Below, one piece after another: positions 11,322 through 23,590 of a stretch of DNA of 64,000 bases. Location of the stretch: positions 62,001 to 126,000 of the forward strand of contig JAMAHW010000105.1 of NCBI GenBank assembly GCA_023627715.1, written 5' to 3'. How positions within the stretch are numbered: the first letter of the stretch is position 1; the number at the start of each line of letters is the position of its first letter. Source of the stretch: Periconia sp. R9002 (taxonomy: Eukaryota > Ascomycota > Dothideomycetes > Pleosporales > Periconiaceae). The translations under genes and the position numbers were made by a program. A model generated the notes under the pieces. The model did not search any database and had not been told where the DNA came from. It saw only the letters and a list, made by a program, of their open reading frames with translations.

Positions 11322-13426
11322 CTACAAGTTCAGTCGCAGTTCCAGTGTTGCCTGTATCGGCGCAACAATGTCGTCAAAGAAACTTTTCAAAAAAGACGTG
11401 TTCTCGAAACTGTTCATGGATACGCGCTCAAGGGATCCGAATCTCAAACAACACTCAACCGCTCCAGCGTAGAAGCTACCGATATCCAGCCTGAGCTTGT
11501 CGATTTGCTGTTCTGCGACCTTGTAGTCGTCGCAGGCTGTGGGCGTGTTCATGCTCGGAAGGTAGGCCGGTGGTGTGTTTGTACCTTGCACAGGCGGAGT
11601 AATGGGGTTTTGCTCATTTAGTTGTTCTGTTGAGGCATATGCTGGGGGTGGAGGGGTCGATTTGTGGTACTGCTGTCGCAGTTTCGCGAAGGGCTTGTTG
11701 AGACCCAGCTCTATCAGGCGGATAGCTAGCGTATATAATACCATGTTTTGGATTTGCCTGCTTTGGAATTGCGCGCTCGAAGAATCTTGCAGCGGTTGCG
11801 AGGTTGGATTAGATGGCGCACGTTGGAAGTTGTATGACAAGTATGGCTGCGCAGAGAGGCTGGGGGAATTGATTCCTTGGTTCTGGTCCAGGAAAACGTG
11901 AATCAGTTCATCATTCAAGCTTCCTTTGAGCCATGGTGAGTCGCAAAGATGAAAAACGGCCCACACGAGTGCGGCCGCAAATCTGAACCGCTGTTTCCAA
12001 TCCAGTCCAAGTTTTCGGTTAGTGAGTTGATCGACCTCTTTTCGAAGAAGCATGGGGAGAGCTACGGTTCGTTTCGTTTCTGTTGAGTTGACGACAGTAG
12101 AGCTATCCATGGATATTATGCTGATCCGCTTACGGAGATTGGGTCCCAGGGCTGGAATACATGTGAAGAGGGGTTGATGCTCCTGGGGGGATTGGAGTAC
12201 AGTGCAGAGCTTTACTATAGGTCTTAGTGCGGAATGGGAAGGTGGCGAAGGTGCCTGTTTATTCATGGTTGCTAAATGAGATGCAGGCGCTAGAAAAAAT
12301 ATCAGTATCTTCAATTCGGCTCGTCAATTCCACGAAAAAAGAAGAATGAATGAAAAGCGCTTACTTGGTGAAGGTGTCCTACTTGAGGACTTTGGCTTCG
12401 ATTTCTTCGACTCACTTCTCGTGATTTCTAAACCGAAGAATTTCACTACCTTCTTCTTTGGCCGCACCTGCTGCTGTTGCTCTCCTGGGTCTGTAGTCGA
12501 CCCGTGTGAAGAGGATTTGGTTACTGGGGGCAAGTTGATCTGCGGGGTCAAGTTGGACGCGGGAGGACCTGGAATTGACCTTAGCTCTTCTATGCTTGCC
12601 GACAGAATGTTCCATGATGTTTGAGTGTCTGTATTGTGATCATGAGCTTTCTGTTTGGAAGATATTGCTAATGAGAATTTGCTGGGTATGAGACGCTTGT
12701 TTTCGTGCCAATTGAGCTGAATATTGCCGTTGTGTGCAGCAGGACAATCGCATTCCAAAGCAGAGCTTATCGCCGTGTGAAGTGCTCGAACGTTCTCCCG
12801 AATTTTAGTCGTCCCTTTCTCGTCATAACGCCTTTGTATCTCGTTGACTTTGACGGCTTCATTATCTGGCGAGACCTCTCTCTTCTCCAGACCACAATTC
12901 GCCAGAGTGATGTTCCACATGGTAAGTCTGCTGGAGATCTCATCCCGCCTACTTTTCCCAAAGCCTCTTTTCACATTGCTCCAATCCCAAATTTTCCCCT
13001 CGAATTGAGCTTCTGACCAATTTAACTAGATGTCAATAAACGAATCAGCAAACGTGGTCGAAGATCTAATCAAAATCATCATTGACGTACCGGGTCCTGC
13101 GCGTCGGGGCAAAGATCCCTGGCAATATCGCTCATCATAAGATTCATTTCGCAGATAGTACTCATGAACTGCTCCGACTCGTTAGGGTGATATCTCCTGA
13201 GTGCCGCTTCAATTTCCGCCATTGTTGTGTTCTTGGTGAAGTGGCCGTCGAGGGTCTGCAGGGTTGTGACTAGCATCTTTTGTTGCAAGAATATGGTATT
13301 TCTAATCGTGGTGATTGTATTTTTAGCATTCCGAGTGTCCTTTACCACCCCCCAAACTCGCTTGTAGCTGTCCAGGGCATATAGGATCAGAGGAACGGCC
13401 CCAAGAACGACGCCAGCTACTTCCAT
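11322..13426 (-). CDS. DUF7580-type fungal protein
   Basis: Three exons (13426-13091, 13025-12365, 12289-11322) give 654 residues. The N-terminus (MEVAGVVLGAVPLILYALDSY) is the amphipathic start typical of fungal N-terminal domains near HET/STAND-like proteins. The middle is low-complexity (Ser/Pro/Lys). The C-terminal half resembles DUF7580: an LLLRKEVDQL segment, then FAAALVWAVFHLCDSPWL, the VLYTLAIRLIELGLNKPF segment and a closing SFLKSFFDDIVAPIQATLEL. Introns have donors GTACGT and GTAAGC and agree in phase (0 and 1). Proteins of this type are abundant and variable in filamentous ascomycetes. Some sit beside programmed-cell-death domains, but their role is not established. An alternative start lies five codons upstream. 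It diverges from the C2H2 gene over a 261-bp promoter (13427-13687). Confidence 0.75.
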
Positions 13427-13687
13427 CTTGGAGAGAAACACTGGTGAGTGCCTTGAATGGCGCGAAAGTACCTACTCTTCATCAAAATGTGAGGACCGAC
13501 TTCAGGATATGTAGCAGGCTGTGCTATACGAAGGCGAAGGCGATCCCGATGTCAGCTGATGCGGGGTCAATGCTTAATCAGCATCGTATATCAGCCTGAT
13601 GCCATAAGCATCAATTGATCTTCATCATACCATGCCTTCAACTATCTAGCTCTACCCTGGTTCCAACCTCCCTTGCGCTTTGCAAAA

Positions 13688-16005
13688 ATGGCGGATAATA
13701 TCGAAGGGGCAGCACTTACACCTACTGTCCCGCTACACGACATCTCGGGCCGGTACGCTAGTTGTCTTATGTCATTTGGTGAGCACTTGTCAATCCTGAA
13801 CCGTTCGTTCTTGCCTTCGCCTTCGGCCATAGCAGCAAAGTTCGAAGAAATACGAATTGAAAGAGCATTCAAAGAATATGGCCGTATTCGCATGTGGGGA
13901 GAGGAGACCCGAGCAGCATTGCCTGCTGCATCACGCGGCTCTCTGGATGATACACTACGGAAGGACAAGGAATTGAAGGACACAGTATCCGAAATACTGG
14001 TGAAGGTGGAAGAGCAGATACAGCATGGTGAGGAATGCCGTAAAGTAGCGAGGTTTGGAGACATATCTAATCTTTACAGCAACCCGTATGGTAAAGGTTT
14101 CCCGAAATGAAGATGAAATCGTCCAAACTCTCCCTTCCCAAAGTAGCGACAGCGAGGATAGTACTGAACCGAGTTCAGACGAAGATGGTGGTCAATATGA
14201 CGATACTACCCCTTCAAAAGTGCACCCATTGTTGCGGCTCTACCGGCATATTAAAGAAGACATTGACTCGTTGTATCAGATATCTCTCCTAATTAGTCGA
14301 CCGGGATACAGTAGAAAATACGTCCATTCGACTGGGCAAAATAAATGGGACCCGAGGGTTGCTCATTATGCTGAGTTTGATGCTCGCTATGTTGAAGAGA
14401 AAATCCGGGACTGGAGACGCCAAGATATCCAGGCCGGACAAGAGCCTATAGCCACGCCGGATATTATGCAACGCCGCATAACGAAGGGAGACTTCCCCAA
14501 TCGCATCAAATCATTGGCGCAAATACTTGCAAGGGCAAACACTAAGCGTCGAGAACAGCTCATGTACTGGTCTAAACATCCCGACCAAGCACCAACAACG
14601 ACTCCAAGTTCGAAACCCATGATGATGGTCCAGGATGACCATACACATCCAATTGAGACACCCAGAGAGATGCATGAGACAAATATAGAAGAAACTACAC
14701 CGCCAGGAGCTCCGCTGGATCAAGAAAGTCATGGACCCAGATCTATAATGACACAGGACACATTTACGACCGCAGTTGTATCCGACGTGTTCGGACCCAT
14801 CACAGAGGCTGGTCCAGAGCGCACGATATATGCAGAGTCAACAGTTGGTAACAAAAGATCAAACAGAGTACCAGATGTCCCGAGCTCAGCCTTCAAACAT
14901 GAGAATTTCGAGTGCCCCTACTGTCACTTGACTTTGTCTTCAAAGCAGATGCGGAATCGCCAGGAATGGAAGTATGTACAATCAATAGGTGCACCGTCGC
15001 CCTCTAAATTTGCTAATTAATTTCAAGGCGCCACGTTTTCAGAGACCTTAGGCCTTACATCTGCACATTCGAAGGTTGTCAGAATCCCGACAAGCAATAC
15101 TTTAAACGTCATGATTGGATTTATCATGAGACGCAAATGCACCGTCGGCAATGGGTACGTTTTCGCGAGTACGAGATAGTATCAGGGCATTACGTAGCGT
15201 AGCTTTCCGGGCGCTTGGATTGCCCCTTTTTGACTTCAGCTGACATTGTACCTGCAACTTTCAGATCTGCGCGGAACACGATATCAGCTTCACATCTAAG
15301 GCTTTGTTTGTTGATCATGTCAACGACTCCCATTCCGCATCGATTACTTCAGCGCAACTTCCTATTTTGGTTGAAATGTCTGAACGGCCAATGCATGAGA
15401 TGAAAATCGTTGCCTGCCCACTCTGTCCTGATGAACGGCAACTAACGCTTCTTCAGCGCCACCTTGCTGAGCACCTAGAATCAATTGCACTCTTTGTCTT
15501 ACCATCTAATGTCGGAGAGGAAGACAAGGAGAATAGCAATTCTGGAGACGTAGCCGGTGGTTCTCTATCTTCCAGAATGCACGACGTAACTTTATCAACC
15601 GACTCGCGTAGCTTTGATAATTTACCGAATCCGAACTTGAGCCATACCAAGCAACGAACCTCTTTCGAGAGTCACAGGTCCGGAACAGATCAACAAATAG
15701 AGGAATCGAATTGGAAAGACCCACAGGATGCCGACCTAGGATCGTTCGATCTTCCAGAAACGGCAGACGCATTTTGGGACGGCGTTATCACTAAATTTAC
15801 TGAAGCCCGTGAGGGAAGAAGTGCAGCCCCTCCGCACTTCAATCAGACAGACGATCTCAATGATTCAAATTCAATCTCTAATCTAGCCACCAGGGTTTGG
15901 GACTTCAAGATAGTAGCGATTGTTCTTCAATCGATTCCACTCATATTGAGTGCACTTGAGCAGTATGAAAGTGAGGTGAGATGCTCGTTCGAACCGCAGG
16001 TTTGA
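13688..16005 (+). CDS. AcuF-like C2H2 zinc-finger protein with the start of a fused DUF7580-like domain
   Basis: Exons 13688-14039, 14080-14971, 15028-15154 and 15265 onward read in one frame. The first three introns (40, 56 and 110 nt) have clean GTAAAG, GTATGT and GTACGT donors. After a helical N-terminus and a long linker comes the C-terminal finger region: FECPYCHLTL, then RPYICTFEGC...F-K-R-H-D-W-I-Y-H-E, then WICAEHDISF, and VACPLCPDE...RHLAEHLESIALFVLP. This Cys/His-rich layout matches the fungal AcuF-like C2H2 family, probably nucleic-acid binding or scaffolding. The frame goes on through a Ser/Asp-rich linker into VWDFKIVAIVLQSIPLILSALEQYESE, the typical start of DUF7580 proteins. 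Without further splicing it stops at 16005. A GTGAGA donor at 15976 would join it to the decayed domain downstream. Confidence 0.65.
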
Positions 16006-16025
16006 GTACTAAATCCTATGAATAG

Positions 16026-17800
16026 ATTGCGTTTAGCCACTACCTGAGGAAGTATCTTCCCGCGTTTGACGAAGTCAAAGACTCCCTTACCTCTTCATTT
16101 GGAATCTACAAAAACTCCTGCTACGATCTCCTCAAGGAGCTCAAGCTTCCAGACCGGCAGAGGAACGACCTACTGAGAGCGCCGACAACAAAGGCTTGGG
16201 TCTCTCCGGAGCTTCAGATGGATATCAAGCAGCTGCTAGGTTCGAATTGGGAACTATATCTAAGGACTGTCAATGAGCTACATGATTTAATCTCGTTATT
16301 TTGTGAGAAGTTGAAGTTGACCAACGATATGAAGGCATGTATAACCGCGTATTGATAGGAAAAGATACTTACTAGGTTTAGCCTCCTTGGGTCCGACCGG
16401 ATGGACATGTAGACGTAAAGGAGCATACGAAGTTCTTTAGATACCACTGGATAAAGATAAGGAGTGGCTTTGACGCGGGTGAATACGCCACGCTCGTGAA
16501 AACCATCGATAGTAATATTGAGATAATATCAAAACTGACCGATAGGAAGAAACGAGCGACACCGTTACAGTTTCCGTATGGGAGAGACATTGTCGAAGAG
16601 CCTGTTCGAGATTCTTAATTCACAAATGCGTTCCTGTTCACGCCAACATTTGCACGACGCGTGCTTTCGCGTGAGCGTCGAAAAATTCTGCATTGGTGAG
16701 GACGAAGTTGATTGGCTCGTATTCCTATTTGTATTTGAGGGGTATTCTTCTGGGACTAAGGAAATTTCCCGGGACTGTCGATTTTTCGAGATCGAAACAT
16801 CACAATACTCAGAAGCATCGTGAGTATCTCAAAAATATTCCTCCTTTCAGGTTACATTGTCGATTCCTTGCAGAAGTAAATAAGTGAAGGAATCCACGTT
16901 GTACTTGTGTTGATTATGTACCCACTTCGTCAATTATGACGTCCACTGATATCAGAGTATCACAAGAGTATCTCGGCCACAGACTTTAACATCCGTATCA
17001 AAAAACTCGGTACGATTTACCCAATTTATCGCGGTCCCGCCTCCAACTTGGCCACGGACTTTTCCGGTATCCCCGGCCTCAGAAATAAAACACCTCTGCC
17101 ATGCCCTCATAGAGAGCTACAGCTCGCAACACTGTATTGGATTATTCGATAACCATCCGTGGCACCATGAAGTCTATTCTATTCCCAACCGTGATAACTC
17201 CGAGCACATCCCCAGAGTAATCTCCCTCGATAAATTAATGTTCTACAACAAATCGACAATCACGATTAAGAAAAATGCGCATTAGCGCTAATACTCGCAT
17301 ACACCGTCCTGACTTTTTATGGTACACCGTGGTTGCCTAAGGTTTGGAGCAGCAAAGACATATCCATCCACCGAACCAGACTTGCGCATGATCTGCTATC
17401 TCAAGTCTTCGTTTCGCGAACCTTCCGCACCAACACTGCACCCACCATATTGCCAGGATGGGCGGTAGCCCTGGGGATCAGAGGTGAATTGGTATTTGCA
17501 CTGGGCGTCACGCTTCTCGAACTTGCGCACGGGAAACGCCTCCTCTACCTCCGCCAACACTTTGAAGAGCAAGAGGATGATGGTCAGACGGAAATGATAG
17601 TAGCAATAACACTAGCGAGTAAAATTGATGAGCACGAATCCGGAAACTATGCAAAGGCAATGCAGACATGTATTTTGTCTTATCCTGCCCTGTATATTAA
17701 TGATTATGAAAACCTGGCCTGCGGAAGATTTCATGAAAGAGTATTGGGACCATTGAGGGAGGATTATGAGCTTCGGACTAGATTAAAGGAAAGGACATAA
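16026..17800 (+). pseudogene. Decayed DUF7580 domain downstream of, and perhaps fused to, the C2H2 gene
   Basis: Coding remnants follow in order but not in one frame. Block 16026-16334 (FSHYLRKYLPAFDEVKDSL...) joins in phase to 15975. Block 16382-16618 (PPWVRPDGHVDVKEH...) joins through a GC-AG intron at 16335-16381. Near 16590 the frame shifts to KSLFEILNSQMRSCSRQHLHDA, matching the family's C-x-C/H segment. Block 17101-17284 (ALIESYSSQHCIGLFDN..) ends at a stop, and the frame shifts again to ALILAYTVLTFYGTPWLPKVW and LVFALGVTLLELAHGK, ending at 17800. The order and motifs are those of a complete DUF7580 protein. At least two frameshifts and intervening stops make expression of the full domain unlikely. 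Confidence 0.65.
16335..16381 (+). other. Possible GC-AG intron
   Basis: Between AAG and CCT the sequence GCATGT...TTTAG (47 nt, with a CTTACTAG stretch near the end) joins the two DUF7580 blocks in phase 0. A donor with GC instead of GT is either the rare natural class or a decayed GT donor in this degenerate locus. Confidence 0.4.
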
Positions 17801-18674
17801 GTTAAGCTTAGTTCAGGTCAACTGTTTTATCTAGGATATCTGCCCGAATGATAGAAATCGTATTTATCCAGTGAGATTAGAACCGGTCGTAGAGAAATAC
17901 TTCTCATACTGTCTAAAGCAGTGCATCATCGTTGCAATGTACTTGAGTTTCTAGATAGATACAGGGCAAGGCTGAATATAACTCATGAAATGCATTACAA
18001 TACTGTTGAAAAGGGAGTTGATCTGCTGAAAAGCGCATATAGAAAGACGACAACCGAAAGCAGAGAAGACGTGGAGTAATATGATCGATTTGTTCATGCG
18101 CAAGCTAAACCCGTCGCGGGTCCTGCACGACGAGAGGGTAGATTTCTAGCAGGCTATCGAGAAAAGCTTCTTGAACAAAAAATGCAATATTGCGGCCAAT
18201 CAGTGTAGTCCGAGGAAGACGTCACTTTAATACCTAGGTACATAACCAATCGCGGTTCGGTAATCATATGTCACCGAGCACGTGACTATCGGACATACTC
18301 CAAGTCTGAATAGAGAATTTTCGATAAGTGTGTGGTCAGCATCCATTTTCGCTCGGGTACTCACCCCAGAAAAATCTCCGCAGCTGTCTCAAAACCTTCC
18401 CCACTATTGGCCAGGCTGTGCCGCATGATTCACGCCCGGGGCTGAGAAGGCTGGTTGCGGCGCCGCGGTTGTACAACCCTTGTCCTAGCGGTGGCCGATG
18501 CCAAAGTTCTTATTGTGAACATGCTGCGCCTCAGTCGCGCAAACCCACATGTCGCGTCTATGTTTTTCAATTTTTGCTGTCAGATCTATTACGAGGGCTG
18601 TTTCCCTTAAGCAAACTGCAAAGATACGTGTACCCACTGGGACCTCTCTCAGCTTGTCCCAAAAACGCGCAACA
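17801..18674. other. Intergenic, no gene seen
   Basis: Spacer before the HHE gene. It contains a 10-bp palindrome TACCTAGGTA near 18231 that also occurs near 29520. No coding sequence was recognised. Confidence 0.45.
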
Positions 18675-19672
18675 ATGGCGACCATCGCGCGCGTGAACGT
18701 AGACACAAAGAAAGCCGACGGACCCTTTCCACTGGTTGAAACTCCTGCGCACAAACTCAATGTAAGAATTCAGTTCCACGAATTCCTAAGTCATGTAGAG
18801 CGCGGATGTAACGAGAGTTAGGATTCAAATCCGAACCAGTTTGTGACAGTAGCGAGTCATATGGCTCTCGCTCACAACGTCATCATTCGAGGTTTGAACA
18901 GCATATACAAGCAGGCCAAATTTGTCAAAATAGAGGATTATCCAGCTTTCGTAGCGTATGCGTACTGCTGGTACGAGTTTCTACAAGGTACGGTGTTGAT
19001 GAATCGAGATCCAGCGACGGGATTTGAAGCTAAATGGATGCAGCCCACCACGATCTCGAAGAAGAGAGCCTATTTCCTGCGCTCGAGAAATTGACGGGTG
19101 AGAAGGGTCTGATGGATGCGAACATCGCGGAACATCGTACGTAGCTCCTCCACGTCCTAAGCTAGCTGAAGGGGCTAAAGCGGTTTACAGGTCTTTTTCA
19201 TACGGCCTTGGTCGCATACGCGGAATACCTAGCCCCACTCAAAAACATCCCGAACGACTTTTCCCCTTCAAAGCTCATGAATCTCATCGACGCCCTCGCC
19301 CCGCCACTCCTTAGCCACCTGAACTCCGAGATCCCCACCCTTCTAGCCCTCTCATCTCACCCACATTTTGCTAAGCCATCCGCTGAGGCGGATCTTGCTT
19401 CCGCTGCTGACTCTCTTGCGAACCTCTATGCGGCAGAGGAGAAGGCTATCACAATGCGTTTGAGCTTCACGGAGGGGCAGATGTTTTTCTTCTTCAATCT
19501 AGACAGGGAGTACGAGGGTGGGAGGTGGAAAGACTGGCCACCCGTTCCGAACTCGGTTATCTGGCTTACGCTGAGAACGTGGGGGCAGTGGCGGCGAAGC
19601 TGGTGGACGTTCGCGGGTTGTGGCATGGATGGGCAGTTGAGGGTGTTGGAAGCTTTAAAGGATAAGGCGTAG
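18675..19672 (+). CDS. Hemerythrin-like (HHE domain) protein
   Basis: Four exons (18675-18761, 18840-18987, 19044-19136, 19191-19672) give 269 residues in one consistent frame. Introns start GTAAGA, GTACGG and GTACGT. The helical-bundle iron ligands are visible: MALAHNVIIRGLNSIY (first His), QAHHDLEEESLFPALE (HHxxxE) and ANIAEHRLFHTALVAY (HxxxH). That is the expected pattern for a di-iron HHE protein of the fungal type. A long C-terminal part with FFFFNLDREYEGGRWKDWPPVPNSV closes the chain. Hemerythrin-like proteins bind O2 or related small ligands through a non-haem di-iron centre; the role of this fungal subfamily is not known to me. A paralogue with the same frame elements lies at 56131-56904 beside the biosynthetic genes. 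Confidence 0.82.
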
Positions 19673-20370
19673 ATTGACAGTGGATAGCATATGTGATCTT
19701 TTTTTTGTTCTGTATTTCTAGTCAGTGCCTGTGGGGTTTGATGGGTTCGACATTCAGGTGTAATTCGGTGTTCGGGACACGGGAACATCAGCATGATCCA
19801 CATTTCCCATCATTCCTGTTCAAGATATGTATGTATGGCTCAATTTTTCTACAATCAATTGATGAAAAAAGATAAGTTGTTTAAACTTTGTTATCTACAT
19901 GTTGATGGATCTTTGATTTAAAGTTAATGAAGTTGTTTACCCGATACTGAATATTTTCTGGTGTTGTTCTTGGTTATACATACATGTATGTACCTCTCGG
20001 CTGTTTTTTTGTCTGTAAATTGTTGAATATTTTTATATTAGGGCCAGGATAGCCTAATTAATACTTCGGTACCGTTTCTATTTAATCTATTCACGACATA
20101 TATTCTCGGGCAATATGGTCCGCGGTTATACGACAGCGAAATAGTAAACGTTCTCATAGGCGTCTGGTGATAATAGAAGTCACGTGCAGAGAGCTTTAGG
20201 GGGCTAACCCGATGGGGAACCTCGGGATCGGAGTTTAATTCCCCGAAAGATACGCCGCCGGCTCGCGGATATATGGAGCATCATCCATCAACGCCACCAA
20301 AGCGACGTCTAAGTCGTCTGCGCCGCCTATGCAGGCCTTTTGGCACCTCGAAAACACCCGTGAGCGAATG
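19673..20370. other. Intergenic, promoter of the Zn2Cys6 gene
   Basis: AT-rich in 19860-20100 and GC-richer near the next start. No other gene was recognised. An in-frame ATG at 20329 could extend the next protein by 14 residues. Confidence 0.5.
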
Positions 20371-22547
20371 TCGAACCCCAATCCGTTAGGGATACCGGTC
20401 CCGTCCCCGTCCCTCACCACAGCGCCCCGAACCCATTCATGTGTCCTTTGTCAGAAACGAAAGGTCAAATGCGACAGGAATGCGCCATGTGCCGGGTGTA
20501 TAAAGTTAGGCATGGAATGTGTGGAGGCCATTCCAGCTCCTCCTCGTCGACGGAAGAGGAAGGCCTCGACGTCTGATTTGCAGTCCAGGTTGAAAAAATG
20601 TGAAGAGCTGCTCAGGGTAAACGATGTCAGTACGAGAAGCCCTGATGGTCGAGAAAGCGACGTCGAGGAGGAATATACCCCGAAAGATGCATCCATCTCT
20701 GCGGCATCGCCATTGGAAAAAGGGAAGTTGATAGTGGATCAGGGTGAATCTCGATTTGTGGATAAGTACGCACCGAGAAAGGTTATATTGAGTGTCGGGG
20801 CTGTTTTGACATCTTCTTAGCACTCTCTGGGCAGGATTGGCCGATGAGTTCAAAGAAATGGAAGTTATGCGTCACTCTCAACCGGCGTCGCGGAAATCGA
20901 CGCTGCCTACTAGCGCATCAATTGAGGCTAGTCATTTCCTCCTGGGATCCAATGGTGGTCCTATTCAGAGCCTGACTATGCTACATCCCCCGCCGGTACA
21001 GATGTTCAGACTCTGGCAGACATTTTTGGATAATGTCAATCCGCTTTCTAAAGTGGTACACGCGCCAACTACACAGGTCCAGGTCTTAGACGCCACCACC
21101 AATCTGGAAAATCTACCTGCGACCACCGAGGCACTGTTATTCGCAATCTATACCTCGGCTATTTGTTCTCTGACTAACGACGAGTGTGAAGCCATGATGG
21201 GAGAGCCCAAGAGTACCCTATTTTCCAAATATCTAGGAGCTACGAAACATGCATTGGGAGCAGTAGGGTTCATTGAATGCTCCGATATTGTGGTGTTGCA
21301 AGCTTTGGTGCTTCTCCTTGTAGGTAGCTACTGACACGGTAGTTAGTAACCCCCGCCATTGACTTGTACTCCAGATATCAATGCGTCAGAATCAAAACCC
21401 CCACGCCCTCTGGATCCTAACCGGCGTCGCCCTCCGAATCGGCCAGAGAATGGGTCTTCATGCCGATGGCGCTGCTCTTGGACTCCCTGTTTTTGAAGCA
21501 GAAATGCGGAGGCGCATCTGGTGGCAGATTGTTCTTCTGGACAACCGAACTGCACAGCGGGCTGGCCTCCGAGATTCTATCACCCCTAACTCCTTCGATA
21601 CAAATCTCCCGGCAAATATCAATGATGCTGATTTAGATCCGAACATGCGAGAGATGCCACTAGAGCACAAGTATCAAACGGAGATGATATTTTGCCTCAT
21701 CACGTACGAAATTGCGAAATTCATCAAAGAGGCCGGATATCAGAAGCTCTTTGCCGCTCCATTATCAGCCAAGGACAAAATCATGGACGAGCTAGAGTCC
21801 CGGTTGCATGCAAAATTCCTACGCTACTGTGATCGTTCAATTCCGCTCCACTCACTATGCATAGCTGTAGCGAAGTCCATCACGGCTAATATCAGGTTGA
21901 TGGCCCATCATCCTCGTCACTGGAAAGGTAGAGATAGTCAGATACCACAGGATGAGCGGGACGTACTGTTTAGTCTCAGCTTACAAATGCTTGAAAACGA
22001 CAATATGGTGCACTCTGTGCCAGGGTTGAAACGCTATCTATGGCATGTCCAAGTGAATTTCCAGTTCGATGCGTTCATCATCCTGCTCAGCGAGCTACGT
22101 CATCGGCCCGACGGTGAGTATTCTAATCGGGCATGGAACCATATCCAGGAGGCCTTCAATACTCACCGAGACTTGGCAAGTGATGGCAATGCACTGTACA
22201 TAGCGATCGGCAATCTAACATTGCGGGCGTGGGACATCCGGGAAGCGTACTTGACACAACAGCAGCAAGGTCATACTGAAGTTCCAGGCTTCATCGCGAC
22301 CTTGCGAGCAAAACGACCGGCAAAACAAGAATCTAGGCGTGGGCCCCACTTCGGACCCGACCAAGGCCTTTCAATGCAGCAAAATGTCATGAACTATACG
22401 CCAGGTAGTGGCGATACCCTCAGTAGCAGTGCCGAGACCGACTTTGTTGATCTGGATTCTGCATTTGACCCTGCCCAAATAAGTCCAATGGCCTGGGACT
22501 ACTGGGCAAACCTTCTCCAGGAGTACGACCATCAAAACTTCGGCTGA
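20371..22547 (+). CDS. Zn2Cys6 transcription factor with fungal_trans domain
   Basis: Three exons (20371-20765, 20821-21319, 21375-22547) give 688 residues. Residues 25-51 form the Zn2Cys6 cluster (C-x2-C-x6-C-x5-C-x2-C-x6-C), followed by a basic RRRKRK linker and a short coiled-coil-like LQSRLKKCEELLRV. The middle homology region is evident: FVDNTLWAGLADEFKE, LHPPPVQMFRLWQTFLDNVNPL, ALLFAIYTSAICSL, RQNQNPHALWILTGVALRIGQRMGLH, and EMRRRIWWQIVLLDNR. The length and order are normal for nuclear Gal4-class regulators that bind CGG-type half sites. The intron donors GTACGC and GTAGGT are acceptable and the phases agree. It lies 10 kb from the PKS. It may be a pathway regulator or an unrelated neighbour. 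Confidence 0.85.
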
Positions 22548-23590
22548 GGCGGCCGGGGCGAATCTCTCCCTTTCATCGTACATCGCATCGGACTTGGGTA
22601 TCGGAAACCGTCGAGAAGACACTCTTCGTAGTATGGATTGACCCAATTATAATCTAAGAAGCCGTACACCCGGCCACATCCAGCGGGAAGCGTAATCTCT
22701 TAGCGCATGAAAGAATGATTATACTCAAGACCGTGGTATATACTACATTAAGGTAGAATTATGAGAACGAGCTGTGGTCTCCATCCATTGGTCAACCTGC
22801 TCGGAAACTCTGATGGCGGTGAGTAGAGACGTCTACTGCCCTACGTGCCATAGATTTGGAAATGTGTGTTTCGAACTGTCGGCACCGAATATCGCCCCGA
22901 GGTGCCGACACTTCGAAACAATTCCCCGCGTCCGGTGACGAAGATCACTTTATACAACGTTAGTAGCTGGCCCTTTATTGATTGGTGCACAATCCAGTGG
23001 CAAAATTGTGATTGGACGAACCGTCGAACTCATACCCCCGTGTTTCGAAATATCAGCGTAAGCTCTTACCTTCACAAACAATTCGCCAACGAGGAGGGTT
23101 TGGTGATCCCCGACCTCGGTGATGGCAAGCAGTTTACTCAAGACCCATGGTGGTTTTCACCTACCAGAACGCCGAGTGCTGCAAAACTGCAGGTGGGCCA
23201 GTCTTTTCGGCAAAAATCTGCTTCACCGCTTTAACGGCCTTGCATGAACTTCGGTCCTTACGGGTCCCCTCAGCGATGTCCGAGTCGTCTATATAAACGT
23301 TCTTTTTCTCTCGTTTGTTGCGAGTCTTGACTGCTGGTCTCCTGCTTATTTTTGTGATCATTCGGTAGGGGCCGGCCACACCTCGGCCTGGTCCCTATTG
23401 CTGCTTGTTCGTCAATACGTCAACTACGGCTGCCACATCGTTATCACAGGCTCGTGATCCCAGCGAGTGACTAAGTTTTGTTAGCCGAGTTGAGTGGAAG
23501 AAGTTCGATGAGTTGGTAGAACAGTACGTGGTATCATCATCTATTATTGCTATCATTACAGGGCGGGAACAGTCAAAGTCTTATGTCCTT
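22548..23590. other. Intergenic between two regulator genes (convergent)
   Basis: No convincing gene. The most visible feature is a near-perfect 20-bp inverted repeat at 22867-22920, listed separately. Confidence 0.5.
22867..22920. repeat. 20-bp inverted repeat with 14-nt loop
   Basis: The left arm 22867-22886 (TGTTTCGAACTGTCGGCACC) and the right arm 22901-22920 are reverse complements at 19 of 20 positions. The only mismatch is at the tenth base. The loop is 14 nt. It lies between the 3' ends of the two convergent Zn2Cys6 genes, so a hairpin in a 3' region, an operator-like dyad or the remnant of a foldback element are all possible. Confidence 0.75.

Noticed and set aside
18781..18840. tRNA-like words (GGATTCAAATCC) resembling a T-arm
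   Set aside because: No acceptor stem, D-arm or anticodon arm could be formed, and the stretch is explained as intron 1 of the HHE gene.
22866..23234. A 122-codon open frame with no obvious interruption
   Set aside because: It lies over the inverted repeat, has no family-like sequence, and no matching exon or promoter signal; treated as chance.
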